From Bdellovibrionales bacterium RIFOXYA1_FULL_36_14 (GTDB taxonomy: Bacteria; Bdellovibrionota; Bacteriovoracia; Bacteriovoracales; Bacteriovoracaceae), in NCBI GenBank assembly GCA_001769975.1, contig MEPW01000013.1, forward strand, positions 1 to 50,069: 50,069 nucleotides of DNA. Reading direction: 5' to 3'. Within the stretch, counting starts at the first letter, position 1, and every line of letters starts with the position of its first letter. The notes below the pieces were generated by a model, which ran no database searches, was not told the DNA's origin, and saw nothing but the letters and a program-made list of their open reading frames with translations. Below, piece by piece: positions 37,801 to 47,600 of this stretch. The translations under genes and the position numbers were made by a program.

Positions 37801-38169
37801 TATCAGCGAAAGATTAACCGTTTCCGCTACTGCATCAGTTAGAGCTATCGTCCCAACTCCGTTAATTATATTCACTGTCTCTTGTTGAGATAATCCATTG
37901 ATGAGAGAATTTCCATCACTTACTAAATCCACATCGTCTTGATAGCTGGTTAAAATTTGTCCATTTGAATTGAGTGCGCGAATCGTAATGGTAGCGGTTG
38001 AAGTCGTGGAAACATTTAGTGGATCCAAAATCACCAAGCGGTCAGTGTTTTCATTACTACTTTGATCTCTATTGGCTATGCTGACTTTCAACTGATCTGC
38101 TTTAAACATGCAAGAGCTTGCACAGATTGTTAGTAAAATAATCAAAATAACTTTGATTAATGAAAACAA
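28846..38169 (-). CDS. giant LVIVD-repeat lipoprotein, Ig-like domains plus 56 propeller-type repeats
   Basis: About 3107 residues from a TTG at 38169. A TGGGAGG site lies five bases before that TTG, and the protein then opens with a clean lipoprotein signal (MFSLIKVILIILLTICASSC, lipidated Cys20). An upstream in-frame TTG at 38232 has no such support. Order: two related Ig/filamin-like repeats of about 103 residues, one invasin-type Big_1-like domain, then four blocks. Each block is an Ig-like domain (VxFTITFSE...DFTLVTTG...ITGTGxLTLDLNDS), a DRFGxGG linker and exactly 14 LVIVD-type repeats of about 42 residues (consensus GNYAYVADGxNGLVVVDISN). The first repeat always has AYVAQ and the last ends GLEIIN. 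Probably a rod of beta-propellers on the outer membrane, for adhesion or recognition (inference). No enzyme motif or C-terminal sorting signal is seen. Confidence 0.88.
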   Translation of the reverse strand: MFSLIKVILIILLTICASSCMFKADQLKVSIANRDQSSNENTDRLVILDPLNVSTTSTATITIRALNSNGQILTSYQDDVDLVSDGNSLINGLSQQETVNIINGVGTIALTDAVAETVNLSLINSRGLITNLTSTQNIIFSSLVATKFVILNPVDTIVGIPTLVTVQAQSAGSLLVSSYQEDVDLNSDGGSVIGGIGQTYTINIVNGQGTVLVNDLVAETVNLTLSNPQGTIGDASSIQDVIFDPASAANVAVYVTGSSSIVADGITTTTLTASVTDAYGNPVENETVTLNIPANGGSVAGTVNTNASGLAVFTLTSSIVAGTYNYTATANSITSAQVQVSFYSLPQILSVNRKPGFAAQTDASSVEYTITFSEGISGFGLSDLDLITTDTATGILQSVTSVSTSVYTAVVDTITGTGYLRLDFNDDNVSIVDSDTYNLLTTTASGQTYQITDRFGFGGAHYDIKVIGDYAYVAQYQGLYIYNITNPSTPSLVGKFKTVGQALGLDIVGNYAYVADGDQGLAIIDISDPADPLWVGGYNTSGNSYSVKVVGNYAYVADGTYGLIIINVNTPTNPSLAGSYNTLGTAYGVMIESNFAYVSDGSQGLVVLNVSNPASIVLAGSYDTSGNSYDVTVTGSYAYVTDGASGLLVLDITNHLSISLAGEYNTSGDAHRLQILGNDLYVADGASGLVILDITDPVNPGLVGSYDTVGYARQSFITGNYAYVASGGGGLVILDIINPASPSLLGTYTIAGWGEEVAVSGNYAYVADYSNGLGVVDISDLSRPMLVGIYDTTSAAYGVTLEGNYAYVADGAAGLVILDISNPANPSFVGSYNTIGSALQVKILGNYAYVADAGGGLSIIDIRNKSSPTLAGSFATTDSTRGVAVVGNFAYLADHYNGLVVVDVSNVASPSLLGSYNTDIRAYGVEIDGDYAYMADYSETGGLIILNITNPASPSLAGGYTTPGHGKGVTISGNYLYVADHYSGLSVLDISDPINPILVQRYETAGSASRMTVSGNYAYLADDYNGVEIINVARSLDPTLVSIERQAGSSYQTDSESVNFTITFNEPVTVPSVLDFTLVTVWGDATGTISSVTQIDETTFTVTIDDIIGTGGFRLDFNDSNSSIVDHDNNPMISTTGSGESYRISDRFGIGGSHNFVKVIGNLAYVAQYQGLFIYDVSQAASPTFVGSFKTESSTRELDVEGNYAYLADTGNGIVIVDISNPQVPTYVGKYNTSGYSVGIKVVNNYAYVADGWTGLRIVDISDKTNPSLLGSFDTAGNANSVAVVGSYAYVTDDSSGLLVIDVSNPTVPSFVGNYDTNGNATGISVTGSYAYVADSDNGLLILDITNPASPSLQGSYITADSVLGIHIRGNYAYLADDDEGLTIVDISDPASPSLQGNYNSIGYGVSVDVAGNYAYLADSSNGLVIVDITNLASPTYIGEISTVGSALDLSISGSYAYVADKYNGLRIVDISDHENLRIVGGYNTIGSASDVALSGNYAFVADDWGDLLVFNVSDPSTPHLAASFSHSSEARAIDISDHYAYLACNIGGMVIVDISDPLNPTFNASVSIMGNATGIKVVSNLAYVAAATAGLVILNVSNPQNPYVLGSYDTAGNAFDMDIYEGYAFVADGTNGLVILDINNSASPSLVATYPTTASTIRVKILGSYAYVSDAWGGLKVFDISDPANPAIVNTYFTPGNVDAIQILDGYVYVAAGSGGLEIINVARSLDPSLVSIVRDTPLLYQNDSETVSFTITFSETVTNPSVLDFTLVTTGDVNGTIASVTQVDDRTFTVTVTDITGTGNLTLDLNDSDSSIEDVSGNTLISTTATGEKFEITDRFGFGGSSQDVKVLGDYAYVAQTQGLYIYNISSNATPTLVGKYKTLGSAKGVDVAGNYAYIADGYNGLVVVDISDLSKPVKASGLDTTGNSNKVYVSGNYVYVADGNSGLMVVDISDPTNPSLTGSYDTNFSAYDVRVVGNYAYIADAGGGLVIVNISNPASPTLTGSYNTIGMSYGVWISGNYAFVADGTNGLEIFDISNPASPGLVGSYNTTGDAKRVSVIGNYAYVADYTKGLVVVDVTNPASPTLAGGYYVSGIITMGVTISGSHAYVADSDFGLMILDILDPANPALVGNYRSVGSIRNINVYGNYAYISKGSYGLLILDVSDPSNTTIVGRLDTDGYAVDVHVSGNYAYVADDDNGLVIVDVSIPSNPVLVGNCDTAGSNAYGVTTVGNYAYVADGMSGLSIINISDPSSPSLVGSYDTSGESDNVKVVGNYAYLADYWEGLVIVDISNPASPSFVGQYDTNGFSYDLEVSGNYAYMADDDNGMVMVDITNPASPSLAYIYDTLSYSVDGLGLVGNYLFIAENGLTVLDISDPSSPSFVTNYTTAGSPYDLIVSGNYVFVADGNNGLEIINIARSLAPTLVSIVGDTNLLYQTDRESIDFTITFSEEVTLPSVLDFTLVTTGTVTGTVSQVTQVDDRTFTVTVTDITGTGQLTLDLNDSDSSIEDVSGNTLLSTTATGEKFEIADRFGFGGAHRDVKVVGDYAYVAQTQGLYIYDISNLVTPTLVGRYKTVGNATSVAVAVNYAYVADGFNGLVVIDISNPANPCLMGSYNTVGYAYRVTVSGNYAYVADYNNGLVVIDISDPASPSLVGSYNTVGYAYGLTVSGNYAYVADYGNGLVVIDISNSASPSLVGSYNTTGNSYGVAVSGNYAYVADDTNGLVVVDISNPASPSLTGSYNTAGSARGVIVSGNYAYVADYGNGLVVIDISNPASPSLTGGYNSAGAARGVTVFGNYAYVADYDNGLVVIDISNPASPSPVGSYNTVGYANRVTVSGNYAYVSDSGNGLVVIDISDPAVPSFSGSYNTAGGTARGLTVSGDYAYVADDTNGLVVVDISNPVSPSPVGSYNTVGNSYDVAVSGDYAYVADYGNGLVVVDISNPVSPSHVGSYNTVGNSYDVAVSGDYAYVADDTNGLVVVDISNPASPSLVGNYNTVGSAYGVAVSGDYAYVADDTNGLVVVDISNSASPSLVGNYNTAGSAYAVEVSGNYAYVADSSYGLVVVDISNPASPSLVVSYDTIGTAYGVALSGGYVLLADDDNGLEIINLNQ
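28849..30570 (-). repeat. LVIVD array, block 4 of the downstream giant gene (14 units of 126 bp)
   Basis: Fourteen tandem units, closely similar to one another at DNA level. For example, the stretches starting at 29283 and 29409 are nearly identical and exactly 126 bases apart, which points to recent duplication. The array ends with the C-terminal GLEIINLNQ. Confidence 0.9.
30929..32643 (-). repeat. LVIVD array, block 3 of the downstream giant gene (14 units)
   Basis: Fourteen units, more diverged than in block 4. Unit 13 is two residues short and units 6, 9 and 12 carry a one-residue insertion, so the count of units is kept although single units drift in length. Confidence 0.85.
33000..34712 (-). 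repeat. LVIVD array, block 2 of the downstream giant gene (14 units)
   Basis: Fourteen strongly diverged units (for instance AYLACNIGG and AYVAAATAG replace AYVADGTNG). Despite the divergence the count is again 14. Confidence 0.85.
35073..36793 (-). repeat. LVIVD array, block 1 of the downstream giant gene (14 units)
   Basis: Fourteen diverged units. Unit 12 has a two-residue insertion (ADYSETGG). It lies directly after the first Ig-like domain of the block series. Confidence 0.85.
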
Positions 38170-38424
38170 AAGGTCCTCCCAATACTCACCAACGTTCTGC
38201 CGCTGCACCATCAAAATATTAATGATTTCCAATGGTTAATTATAACACGCGTTGTTATTCTTGTCGGTTTAAATGGCAATGCCCTTTAATTTTAATCAGT
38301 TAAGGTATTAATAAATAATATTTAGCATGTGTTATTAAGGGGATATCTTGCCTATTTTTGGTGGAAGCATGAATACAAAAAGCATCTACTGATTGTGATT
38401 AATAATTTGTAATCCGCATAAAGA
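38170..38424. other. upstream region of the downstream giant gene
   Basis: No gene is seen. It holds the ribosome site TGGGAGG at 38175-38181 and AT-rich DNA that must contain the promoter, but no convincing -35/-10 pair stands out. On the minus strand the left part is still an in-frame extension from 38232 without start support. Confidence 0.4.
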
Positions 38425-38641
38425 ATTGGCTAAAAATATTAATATTTTTGACATACCCATCTAATCCAAATATTGCGGTTAACTCAAAAAATTCGCCAGA
38501 TGCAATGGTTGAAATAAGTGCATTATCTTAAGTTATCCAGTACCCGTTATATCATCAACTGTTCCTGTCGTTACCAGTGTAAAATCAAGCACTGAAGGAA
38601 GTGTTACTTCTTCACTGAATGTAATAGTAAAATTGACTTAA
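38425..38641 (-). pseudogene. decayed Ig-like/linker remnant of a further LVIVD block
   Basis: Read on the minus strand directly after the stop of the upstream giant gene, a shifted frame gives VNFTITFSEEVTLPSVLDF and then LVTTGTV. This is nearly the Ig-like domain before block 4 of the downstream gene. It then jumps to DITGTG, losing about 20 residues, and meets a stop. A third frame resumes with NALISTIASGEFFELT and a corrupted IFGLDG for DRFGFGG. The piece therefore carries at least one internal deletion and two frame changes. It shows that the upstream gene once continued into another block. Confidence 0.8.
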
Positions 38642-41600
38642 TTATTCTACGTTGATGATTTCCAAACCATTACTGAGATCTGCCACATATACATAATTTT
38701 CAGATATAACGACACAAGAAGCAGTACCTGCAGTATCATAACTTCTAGAGAAAGCCGGAGCCTCTGGATCACTTATATCCACTACCACTAAACCATTAGT
38801 GCCATCTGCCACGTAAGCATAATTTCCATATACTGTGACACCATAAGCAGTTCCTGCAGTATTATAACTTCCAGCTAGCGCAGGAGCCTCTGGATTACTT
38901 ATATCAACCACCACTAAAGCATTAGTGCCATCTGCCACGTAAGCATAGTTTCCAGAGACTGTTACTCCGTTAGCAGTTCCGACAGTATCATAACTTCCGG
39001 TAAGACTTGGACTTGCTGGATTACTTATATCAATCACCACTAAACCATTAGTGCCATCTGCCACGTAAGCATAGTTTCCAGAGACTGTTACACCGTTAGC
39101 AGTTCCGACAGTATTATAACTTCCGGTAAGACTTGGACTTGCCGGATTACTTATATCAATTACCACCAATCCATTGGTATCATCTGCAATGTAAGCATAA
39201 TTTCCAGACACTGTTACTACTTTAGCAGTTCCGGTAGTATCATAACTTCCGGCAGGACTTGGCGTTTCCGGATCACTAATATCTATTACCACCAATCCAT
39301 TACTACCATCTGCCACGTAGGCATAATTTTCAGACACTGTTACTCCGTTAGCAGTTCCGACAGTATTATAACTTCCGGCAGGACTTGGTGTTTCCGGATT
39401 AGTAATGTCTATTACCACCAATCCATTACTACCATCTGCCACGTAGGCATAATTTTCAGACACTGTCGCTCCGTTAACAGCTCCGACAGTATTATAACTT
39501 CCGGTAAGACTTGGGCTGGCCGGATTACTTATATCAATCACCGCCAAACCACTGCCTTGATTTGCCACGTAGGCATAACTTCCAGATACCGCAACTCCGC
39601 GAGCAGCTCCGGCAGTATTATAACTTATGACCAGACTTGGACTTGCCGGATTACTTATATTCACCACTACCAAACCATTGTCATAATCAGCTACATAAGC
39701 ATAATTTCCAGACACTTTTACTCCGTAAGCAGTTCCAGCAGTATTATAACTTCCGGTAAGACTTGGGTTAGCCGGATTACTTATATTCATCACTACCAAA
39801 CCGTTGCCAGAATCAGCTAAGTAAGCATAATTTCCAGATACAAATATAGCCATAGCAGATCCGAGAGTATTATAACTTCCTACCTGACTTGGGCTTGCCG
39901 GATTACTTATATTCACCACTACTAAACCATTGGTACCATCCGCCATATAAGCATAACTTCCTAACACTGATACTTCGTAAACAGTTCCAGCAGTATTATA
40001 ACTCCCAGTAAGACTTGGACTTGCAGGATTACTTATATCTATTACTGCCAACCCCATAGATCCATCTGCCACATAGGCATAATTTCCCGACACTGTTACT
40101 CCGTAAGCAGATCCGACGGTATCATATCTTCCAGAAAATGCCGGAGCTGTTGGAACACTTATATCAACAACTACTAAACCATTAGTGCCATCTACCACGT
40201 AAGCATAATTTCCAGATACAGCTACTGCGTATGCGGCTCCCGCAGTTTTATACCTTCCCACCAATTCTGGTGTCGCATTTGAAGAAATATCATAAATATA
40301 GAGTCCTTGCATCTGCGCTACGTAAGCATAATCACCAAGCACTTGGACGTTTCGATGCACACCACCAAACCCAAAGTGATCGGTGATTTCAAAGCTTTCA
40401 CCAGATGCAGTGGTAGAAATAAGTGCATTTCCTTGATTATCAACAATGCTAGAATTGCTATCATTTAAATCAAGCGTGAGTTGCCCAATACCAGTGATGT
40501 TATTAACGTTTACCGTAAACGTTGTATCATTCACTTGCGTAACGGAGGCTATTGTTCCCGTCACATCACCCGTCGTCACTAGCGTAAAATCAAGTACTGA
40601 AGGGATAGTAACTGCTTCACTAAAGGTAATGGTGAAACTTACTGTTTCAGAATCAGTTTGATAAAGAAGTGAAGAATCTCTGACGATTGAAACTAGCATT
40701 GGATCAAGGGTTCTTGCAACGTTGATGATTTCCAAACCATTACTGCCATCTGCCACATAGGCATAATTTCCAATTATTACAACACCGTAAGAACCGCCTA
40801 CAGACTTATAACTTGCCAATAAAATCGGATTCGCTGGATTATTTATATCTACCAATACTATACCATTTGAATAATCTGCCACATAAGCATAATTTCCGAA
40901 TATGGTGACACTATAAGCAGTGCCTGCAGTATCATAACTTCCAAAGAATGTCGGAGTTGTTGGATCACTTATATCAACAACTACTAAACCATTACTGCCA
41001 TCTGCTACGTAAGCATAATTTCCGGAAATGGCAACACCATTAGCCAAACCTGCAGTATCATAACTTCCGGCCAAACTAGGACTAGCTGGATAACTTATAT
41101 CAAACACTATTAAACCACTTGCTTCATCTGTCACATAAGCATAATTTCCGGATACGGCGACACCAACGGAATTTCCGGCAGTATTATAACTTCCAGCGAG
41201 CGCCGGGGCAGCTGGATTACTTATATTAACCACCACTAAACCATTTGCATAATCTGCCACATAAGCATAATTTCCAGATACAGCGACACCTCTGGCAGAT
41301 CCCGCAGTATTATAAGTTCCTGCCAAACTTGGACTGGCCGGATTACTTATATTGGCAACCATTAAACCATTACTGCCATCTGCCAAATAAGCATAATCTC
41401 CAGATACAGCGATACCTCTAGCATATCCCATTGTAAGATAACTTCCGGTGAGAGTCGGAGCTGCTGGATTACTTATATTTAGTACCACTAAGCTACCTTC
41501 ACCACTTGCCACATAAGCATAATTTCCAGATACTGCTACTCCATAGGTAACTCCTGTGGCACTATGACTTCCGGCAAGACTTGGGCTGGATGGGTTACTT

Positions 41601-44600
41601 ACGTTAACAATTACGAAACCATTCGTACCATCTGCCACATAAGCATAATTTCCAGATACAACGACAGCTTCGGCATATCCTGCAGTATTATAACTTCCTT
41701 GCAAAGAAGGACTTGCCGGGTTAGTTATATTAACCACTACTAAACCATTACTGTCATCTGCCACATACGCATAACTTCCGGATACGGCGACACCATAGGC
41801 ATTTCCTGCAGTATTATAACTTCCGGTAAGACTTGGACTGGCGGGATTACTTATATCCACCACCACTAATCCATTGGAATAATCTGCTACATAAGCATAA
41901 TTTCCAGATACGACTACATCATAGGCATATCCCGCAGTATTATAACTCCCGGCCAGACTTGGACTAGCCGGATCACTTATATTAATCGCTACTAACCCAG
42001 TAGTTTGATCCGCCACAAAAGCATAATTTCCTGATAGGGCCACTGCTTTAGCAGATCCTGCAGTATTATAACTTCCAGTAAGACTTGGGCTTGCTGGATT
42101 ACTTATATCAACCACCAAGAAACCATTAAGAGAATCTGCCACATAAGCATAATTTCCGGATACAGCTACACCTTCAGCAAGTCCCACTGTTTTATAGCTT
42201 CCTACTAGTATTGGATTAACTACGCTAGAAATATCATAAATATATAATCCTTGGGTTTGCGCAACATAAGCATAATTTCCAACAACTTTTACATCTTTGA
42301 GTGTTCCACCAAGCCCAAAGCGATCGGTAATTTCAAAACTCTCATCTCCAGAAGCGGTAGTTGAAACTAAAGCATTTCCTTGGTTATCAACAATGCTTGA
42401 ATCACTATCATTCAAATCAAGGGTGAGATGCCCCGTACCCGTAATATCAGTAACCGTTACTGTAAAAGTTCGATCATCTACTTGAGTAACCGTAGAGATA
42501 GTTCCCGTCACATCACCCGTCGTCACTAGCGTAAAATCAAGCACTGAAGGAGTGGTGACCGCTTCACTAAAGGTAATAGTGAAACTTACAGTTTCAGAAT
42601 CAGTTTGATAAAGCAGATCTGCATCTCTTACGATTGACAGGAGAGTAGGATCAAGGGTTCTAGCGACGTTGATTATTTCAAGACCATTTAACATATCTGC
42701 CACGTAAGCATAATTTCCAAACACTGTTACTCCGCGAGCAGATCCAACAGTATCATAACTGTTAACAAAACTTGGGGCAGCCGGATTACTTATATCCACC
42801 ACTACCAAACCATTGCTAAAATCAGCTACGTATGCATAATTTCCAGACACTATTACTCCGTAAGCACTTCCAGCAGTATTATAACTTCCTGCAAGAGTTG
42901 GACTTGCCGGATTACTTATATTCACCGCTACCAAACCATTAGATCCATCCGCTACGTAAGCATAATTTCCAGACACTGTTACTCCGTAAGCAGTTCCAAG
43001 AGTATTATAACTTCCAGCAAGACTTGGGCTTGCCGAATTACTTATATTCACCACTACCAAACCATTAGTCCCATCCGCCACGTAAGCATAATTTCCAAAC
43101 ACTGTTACTCCATAGGCAGTCCCAACAGTATTATAACTTCCAGCAAGACTTGGGCTTGCCGGATTACTTATATCCACCACTACCAAACCATTAGTCCCAT
43201 CCGCCACGTAAGCATAATTTCCATTCACTGCTACTGCCTGAGCGGTGCCTACTGTATCATAACTTCCGGTAAGACTTGGGCTGACCGGATTACTTATATT
43301 CACCACTACCAAACCATTGGTATTATCAGCCACATAAGCATAACTTCCTAACACTGTTACTCCGTAAGCATTTCCTACAGTATTGTAACTTCCGGTAAGA
43401 CTTGGACTTGCCGGATTACTTATATCCATTACTACCAAACCGTTCTCATTATCTGCCACGTAGGCATAATTTTCTGACAATATTAATCCGTAAGCGTATC
43501 CCGCCGTACTATAACTTCCAGTAAAACTTGGACTGGCCGGATTACTTATATCCACCACTACCAAACCATTGCTATAATCAGCTACATAAGCATAATTTCC
43601 AGACACTGCTACTCCGTAAGCGGATCCGGCAGTATTATAAGTTCCGACAAGACTTGGGCTAGCCGGATTGCTTATATTCACCACTACCAAACCATTGGTA
43701 TAATCAGCCACATAAGCATAACTTCCTAACACTGTTACTCCGTAAGCAGTTCCAACAGTATTATAACTTCCGGTAAGACTTGGGCTGGCCGGATTACTTA
43801 TATTCACCACTACCAAACCATTGGTATAATCAGCCACATAAGCATAACTTCCTAACACTGTTACACCTTGAGCAGTTCCAAGAGTATTATAACTTCCGGT
43901 AAGGCTTGGGCTGGCCGGATTACTTATATCCACCACTACCAAACCACTCATACCATCTGCCACGTAAGCATAATTTCCTGACACTGTTACTCCGTAAGCA
44001 GTTCCAGCAGTATTATAACTTCCAGCTAAACTCAAATTGGCAGGATCACTTATGTTAATAACTATTAAACCACTGCCTTGATCTGCCACGTAGGCGTAAT
44101 CACCGGACACAGCTACATTGCAAGCAAGTCCGGTAGTATTATAACTTCCGGTAAAACTTGGGCTAGCTGGATTACTTATATCTATTACGACCAAACCGTT
44201 CTCATAATCTGCCACATAGGCATAATTTCCGGACACTGCTACACCCAAAGCGTTTCCCACCGTTTTGTATCTCCCCACCAGTGTTGGAGTAACTACGTTA
44301 GAAATATCATAAATATATAATCCTTGGGTTTGCGCCACATAAGCGTAATCACCAACTACCTTTACATCATTATGAACACCTCCAAACCCAAAGCGATCGG
44401 TAATTTCAAAACGCTCATCTCCTGAAGCTGTAGTTGAAGTCAGTGCATTACCTTGGTTATCAACAATGCTTGAATTGCTGTCATTCAAATCAAGCGTGAG
44501 CTGTCCCGTACCAGTAATATCAGTAACGGTTACCGTAAAAGTACGTTCATCAACTTGAGTAACCGAAGAGATCGAGCCTGTGACGTTACCGATAGTGACT

Positions 44601-47600
44601 AAAGTAAAATCCAGCACAGATGGAATGGTAACTGCTTCGCTAAAAGTTATTGTAAAGCTTACAGTTTCATCGTCAGTTAGATAGTTAAGACTAGCATCTC
44701 TTACGATTGAAACCAGAGTTGGGTTAATAGTTTTAGAAAGATTGATAATTTCAAGACCGTTGTAGAAAGATGCTACGTAGGCATACTCACCTACTACTTT
44801 CACTCTAAAGGCCATCCATAAGTCAGTGTATGTAGTCACCAAAGTTGGATTCGCTGGATCGCTAATATTAAATATCATCAAACCAGTTGAATCATCTGCA
44901 ACGAAGGCATAGTCTTCGACGACATCTACTCCAAATGCCTGATCAGGAGTATTGTAGGTTGTAACATAACTCGGGCTCGCTGGATTTGAAACATTAATAA
45001 TAACTAAACCACTGGCATCGTCTGCCACGTAAGCATAATTTCCCGAAATTTTTATTCCTCGCGCCTGTCCAGCGGTATTGTAGCTGCTTGTCAGTGTTGG
45101 AGTAGCTGGATTACTGATATCAACTACTACCAAACCGTTGGCATAATCTGCGACGTAAGCATAATTACCTACTACATCAATATGATAAGCAGTACCTGCG
45201 GTATTGTAGCTACCTTTCAGAGTTGGGCTGGCCGGATTACTTACATCGACAACTACTAATCCGTTAGTCCCATCTCCGACATAAGCATAGTTACCAGATA
45301 CATACACTCCATATGCGCTACCAACCGTATTATAAGTTCCTGCGTAGCTTGGATTGGCCGGATCACTAACATCGACAATGACTAATCCACTAGTGTACGC
45401 TGCCAGATAAGCATAATTTCCAGAAACATAAACATCATATATTAATTGACCGGGATCGTATCTTCCCACGTGAACCGGATGCTCAGGATCGCTAATATCT
45501 ACAATCATGAGTCCATTGTTTTCGTCGGCGATATAAGCATAGTTGCCAGAGATAAAAGGTGTTCTGGATGAACCCATAGTATAGTAAGTTCCTTGCAAGC
45601 TTGGAGCGGCAGGGGTAGAAATATCAACTACCAATAATCCGTTATCGCTATCGGCTACATAAGCGTAGCTTCCCACCACATGCACCCCTCTAGCGTACCC
45701 ATCGGTATTCAAAGTACCAGTGAGAGTTGGAGCGGCTGGGTTGGTAATGTTAATAACTTGCAGACCATCATAATAATCAGCGACATATGCATAGTTTCCA
45801 GATAGTGAAACAAAACTAGCTGTTCCGGTCGTATCATAACCTCCAAATAAACTTGGACTGGTTGGATTGGATATATTCAAAACAACCAAACCATTCGTAC
45901 TATCTGCTACAAAGGCATAAGTCGCGGTAACCGAAACCTGTCTGGCCTCTCCGGCAGTATCATAACTTCCGGCCAAAGTAATATTGGCAGGATCACTAAT
46001 GTTTATGACTACCATTCCGTTCGTAGCATCAGCAACGTAAGCATAGTTTCCAGATACTGTTACCTTATAAGCAAGTCCAACCGTATTATAGCCATCTTTG
46101 TAAATAATGTTTGCAGGGTTACTTATATCCAGTACAACTAAGCCGTTAGAATAGTCTGCTACGTAGGCGTAATTGCCAACCACATCTACACCGTAGGCAA
46201 GCCCAGAAGTATTGTATTGACCTTTAAAAATCGGCTGGGCCGGATCAGTAATATCAAGAATGATTAAGCCACTGGCATAATCTGCGACATAAGCATAATT
46301 GCCGACGACATCCACACCGTGGGCCATTGATTTGGTTTTATAACTTCCCACCAACACTGGAGTGGCATTAGAAGAAACATCATAAATATAAAGTCCTTGC
46401 GTCTGGGCCACATAGGCATAATCACCAATCTTTAGAACTTCATTTTGTAATCCACCAATTCCAAAACGATCGGTGATTTCAAAACGCTCATCTCCCGAAG
46501 CGGTGGTTGAAATTAAAGTATTGCCATTAACATCCGCGATACTTCCATTGCTATCATTTAAATCAAGCGTGAGCTGTCCGGTACCAGTAATATCAGTAAC
46601 GGTTACTGTAAAGGTTCGCTCATCCACTTGAGTAACCGAAGAAATCGTTCCCGTGACTGTTCCAGTGGCTACTAATGTAAAATCTAAAGTTGAAGGGATA
46701 GTGACGGCTTCATTAAAAGTTATAGTAAAGCTTACGGTTTCATCGTCGGTTTGATAGTTAAGACTAGCATCTCTCACGATTGACACCAGAGTTGGATCGA
46801 GTGATCTGGCGACGTTGATGATTTCAAGACCGTTTGAAGTATCTGCCACGTAAGCATAATTTCCAAACACTGTTACTCCGCGAGCAGATCCGACAGTATC
46901 ATAACTTTTAACAAAACTTGGACTAGCTGGATTACTTATATCCACCACTACCAAACCATTGCTAGAATCAGCTACGTAAGCATAACTTCCAATTACAGTT
47001 ACTGCCAGAGCGGCGCCTACCGTATTATAACTTCCGGTTAAACTCGGATTGGTAGGTTCACTTATATTAATTACTATTAAACCGCTACTTTGATCTGCCA
47101 CGTAGGCGTAATCGCCGGACACAACTACTTTGCTAGCAAGTCCAACAGTATTATAACTTCCAGCAAGACTTGGACTTGTCGGATTACTGATATCTATTAT
47201 TACCAAACCATTGCTACTATCTGCCACGTAAGCATAATTTCCCGATACTGTTATTCCATAAGCAACTCCGGCAGTATTATAACTTCCGGTAAGACTTGGA
47301 CTTGCCGGATTACTTACATCCACCACTACCAAACCATTAGCCCCATCCGCTACGTAAGCATAATTTCTAACCAGAGCTACTTCTTGAGCGGAGCCTACCG
47401 TATTATAACTTCCGACAAGGCTTGGGCTAGCCGGATTGCTTACATCCACCACTACCAAACCATTGTTATAATCAGCTACATAAGCATAACTTCCTAACAC
47501 TGTTACTCCGTAAGCATCTCCGACAGTATCATATCTTCCGACAAGGCTTAGGTTAGTCAAATTACTTATATCTATTACTACCAAACCATTCTTATAATCT

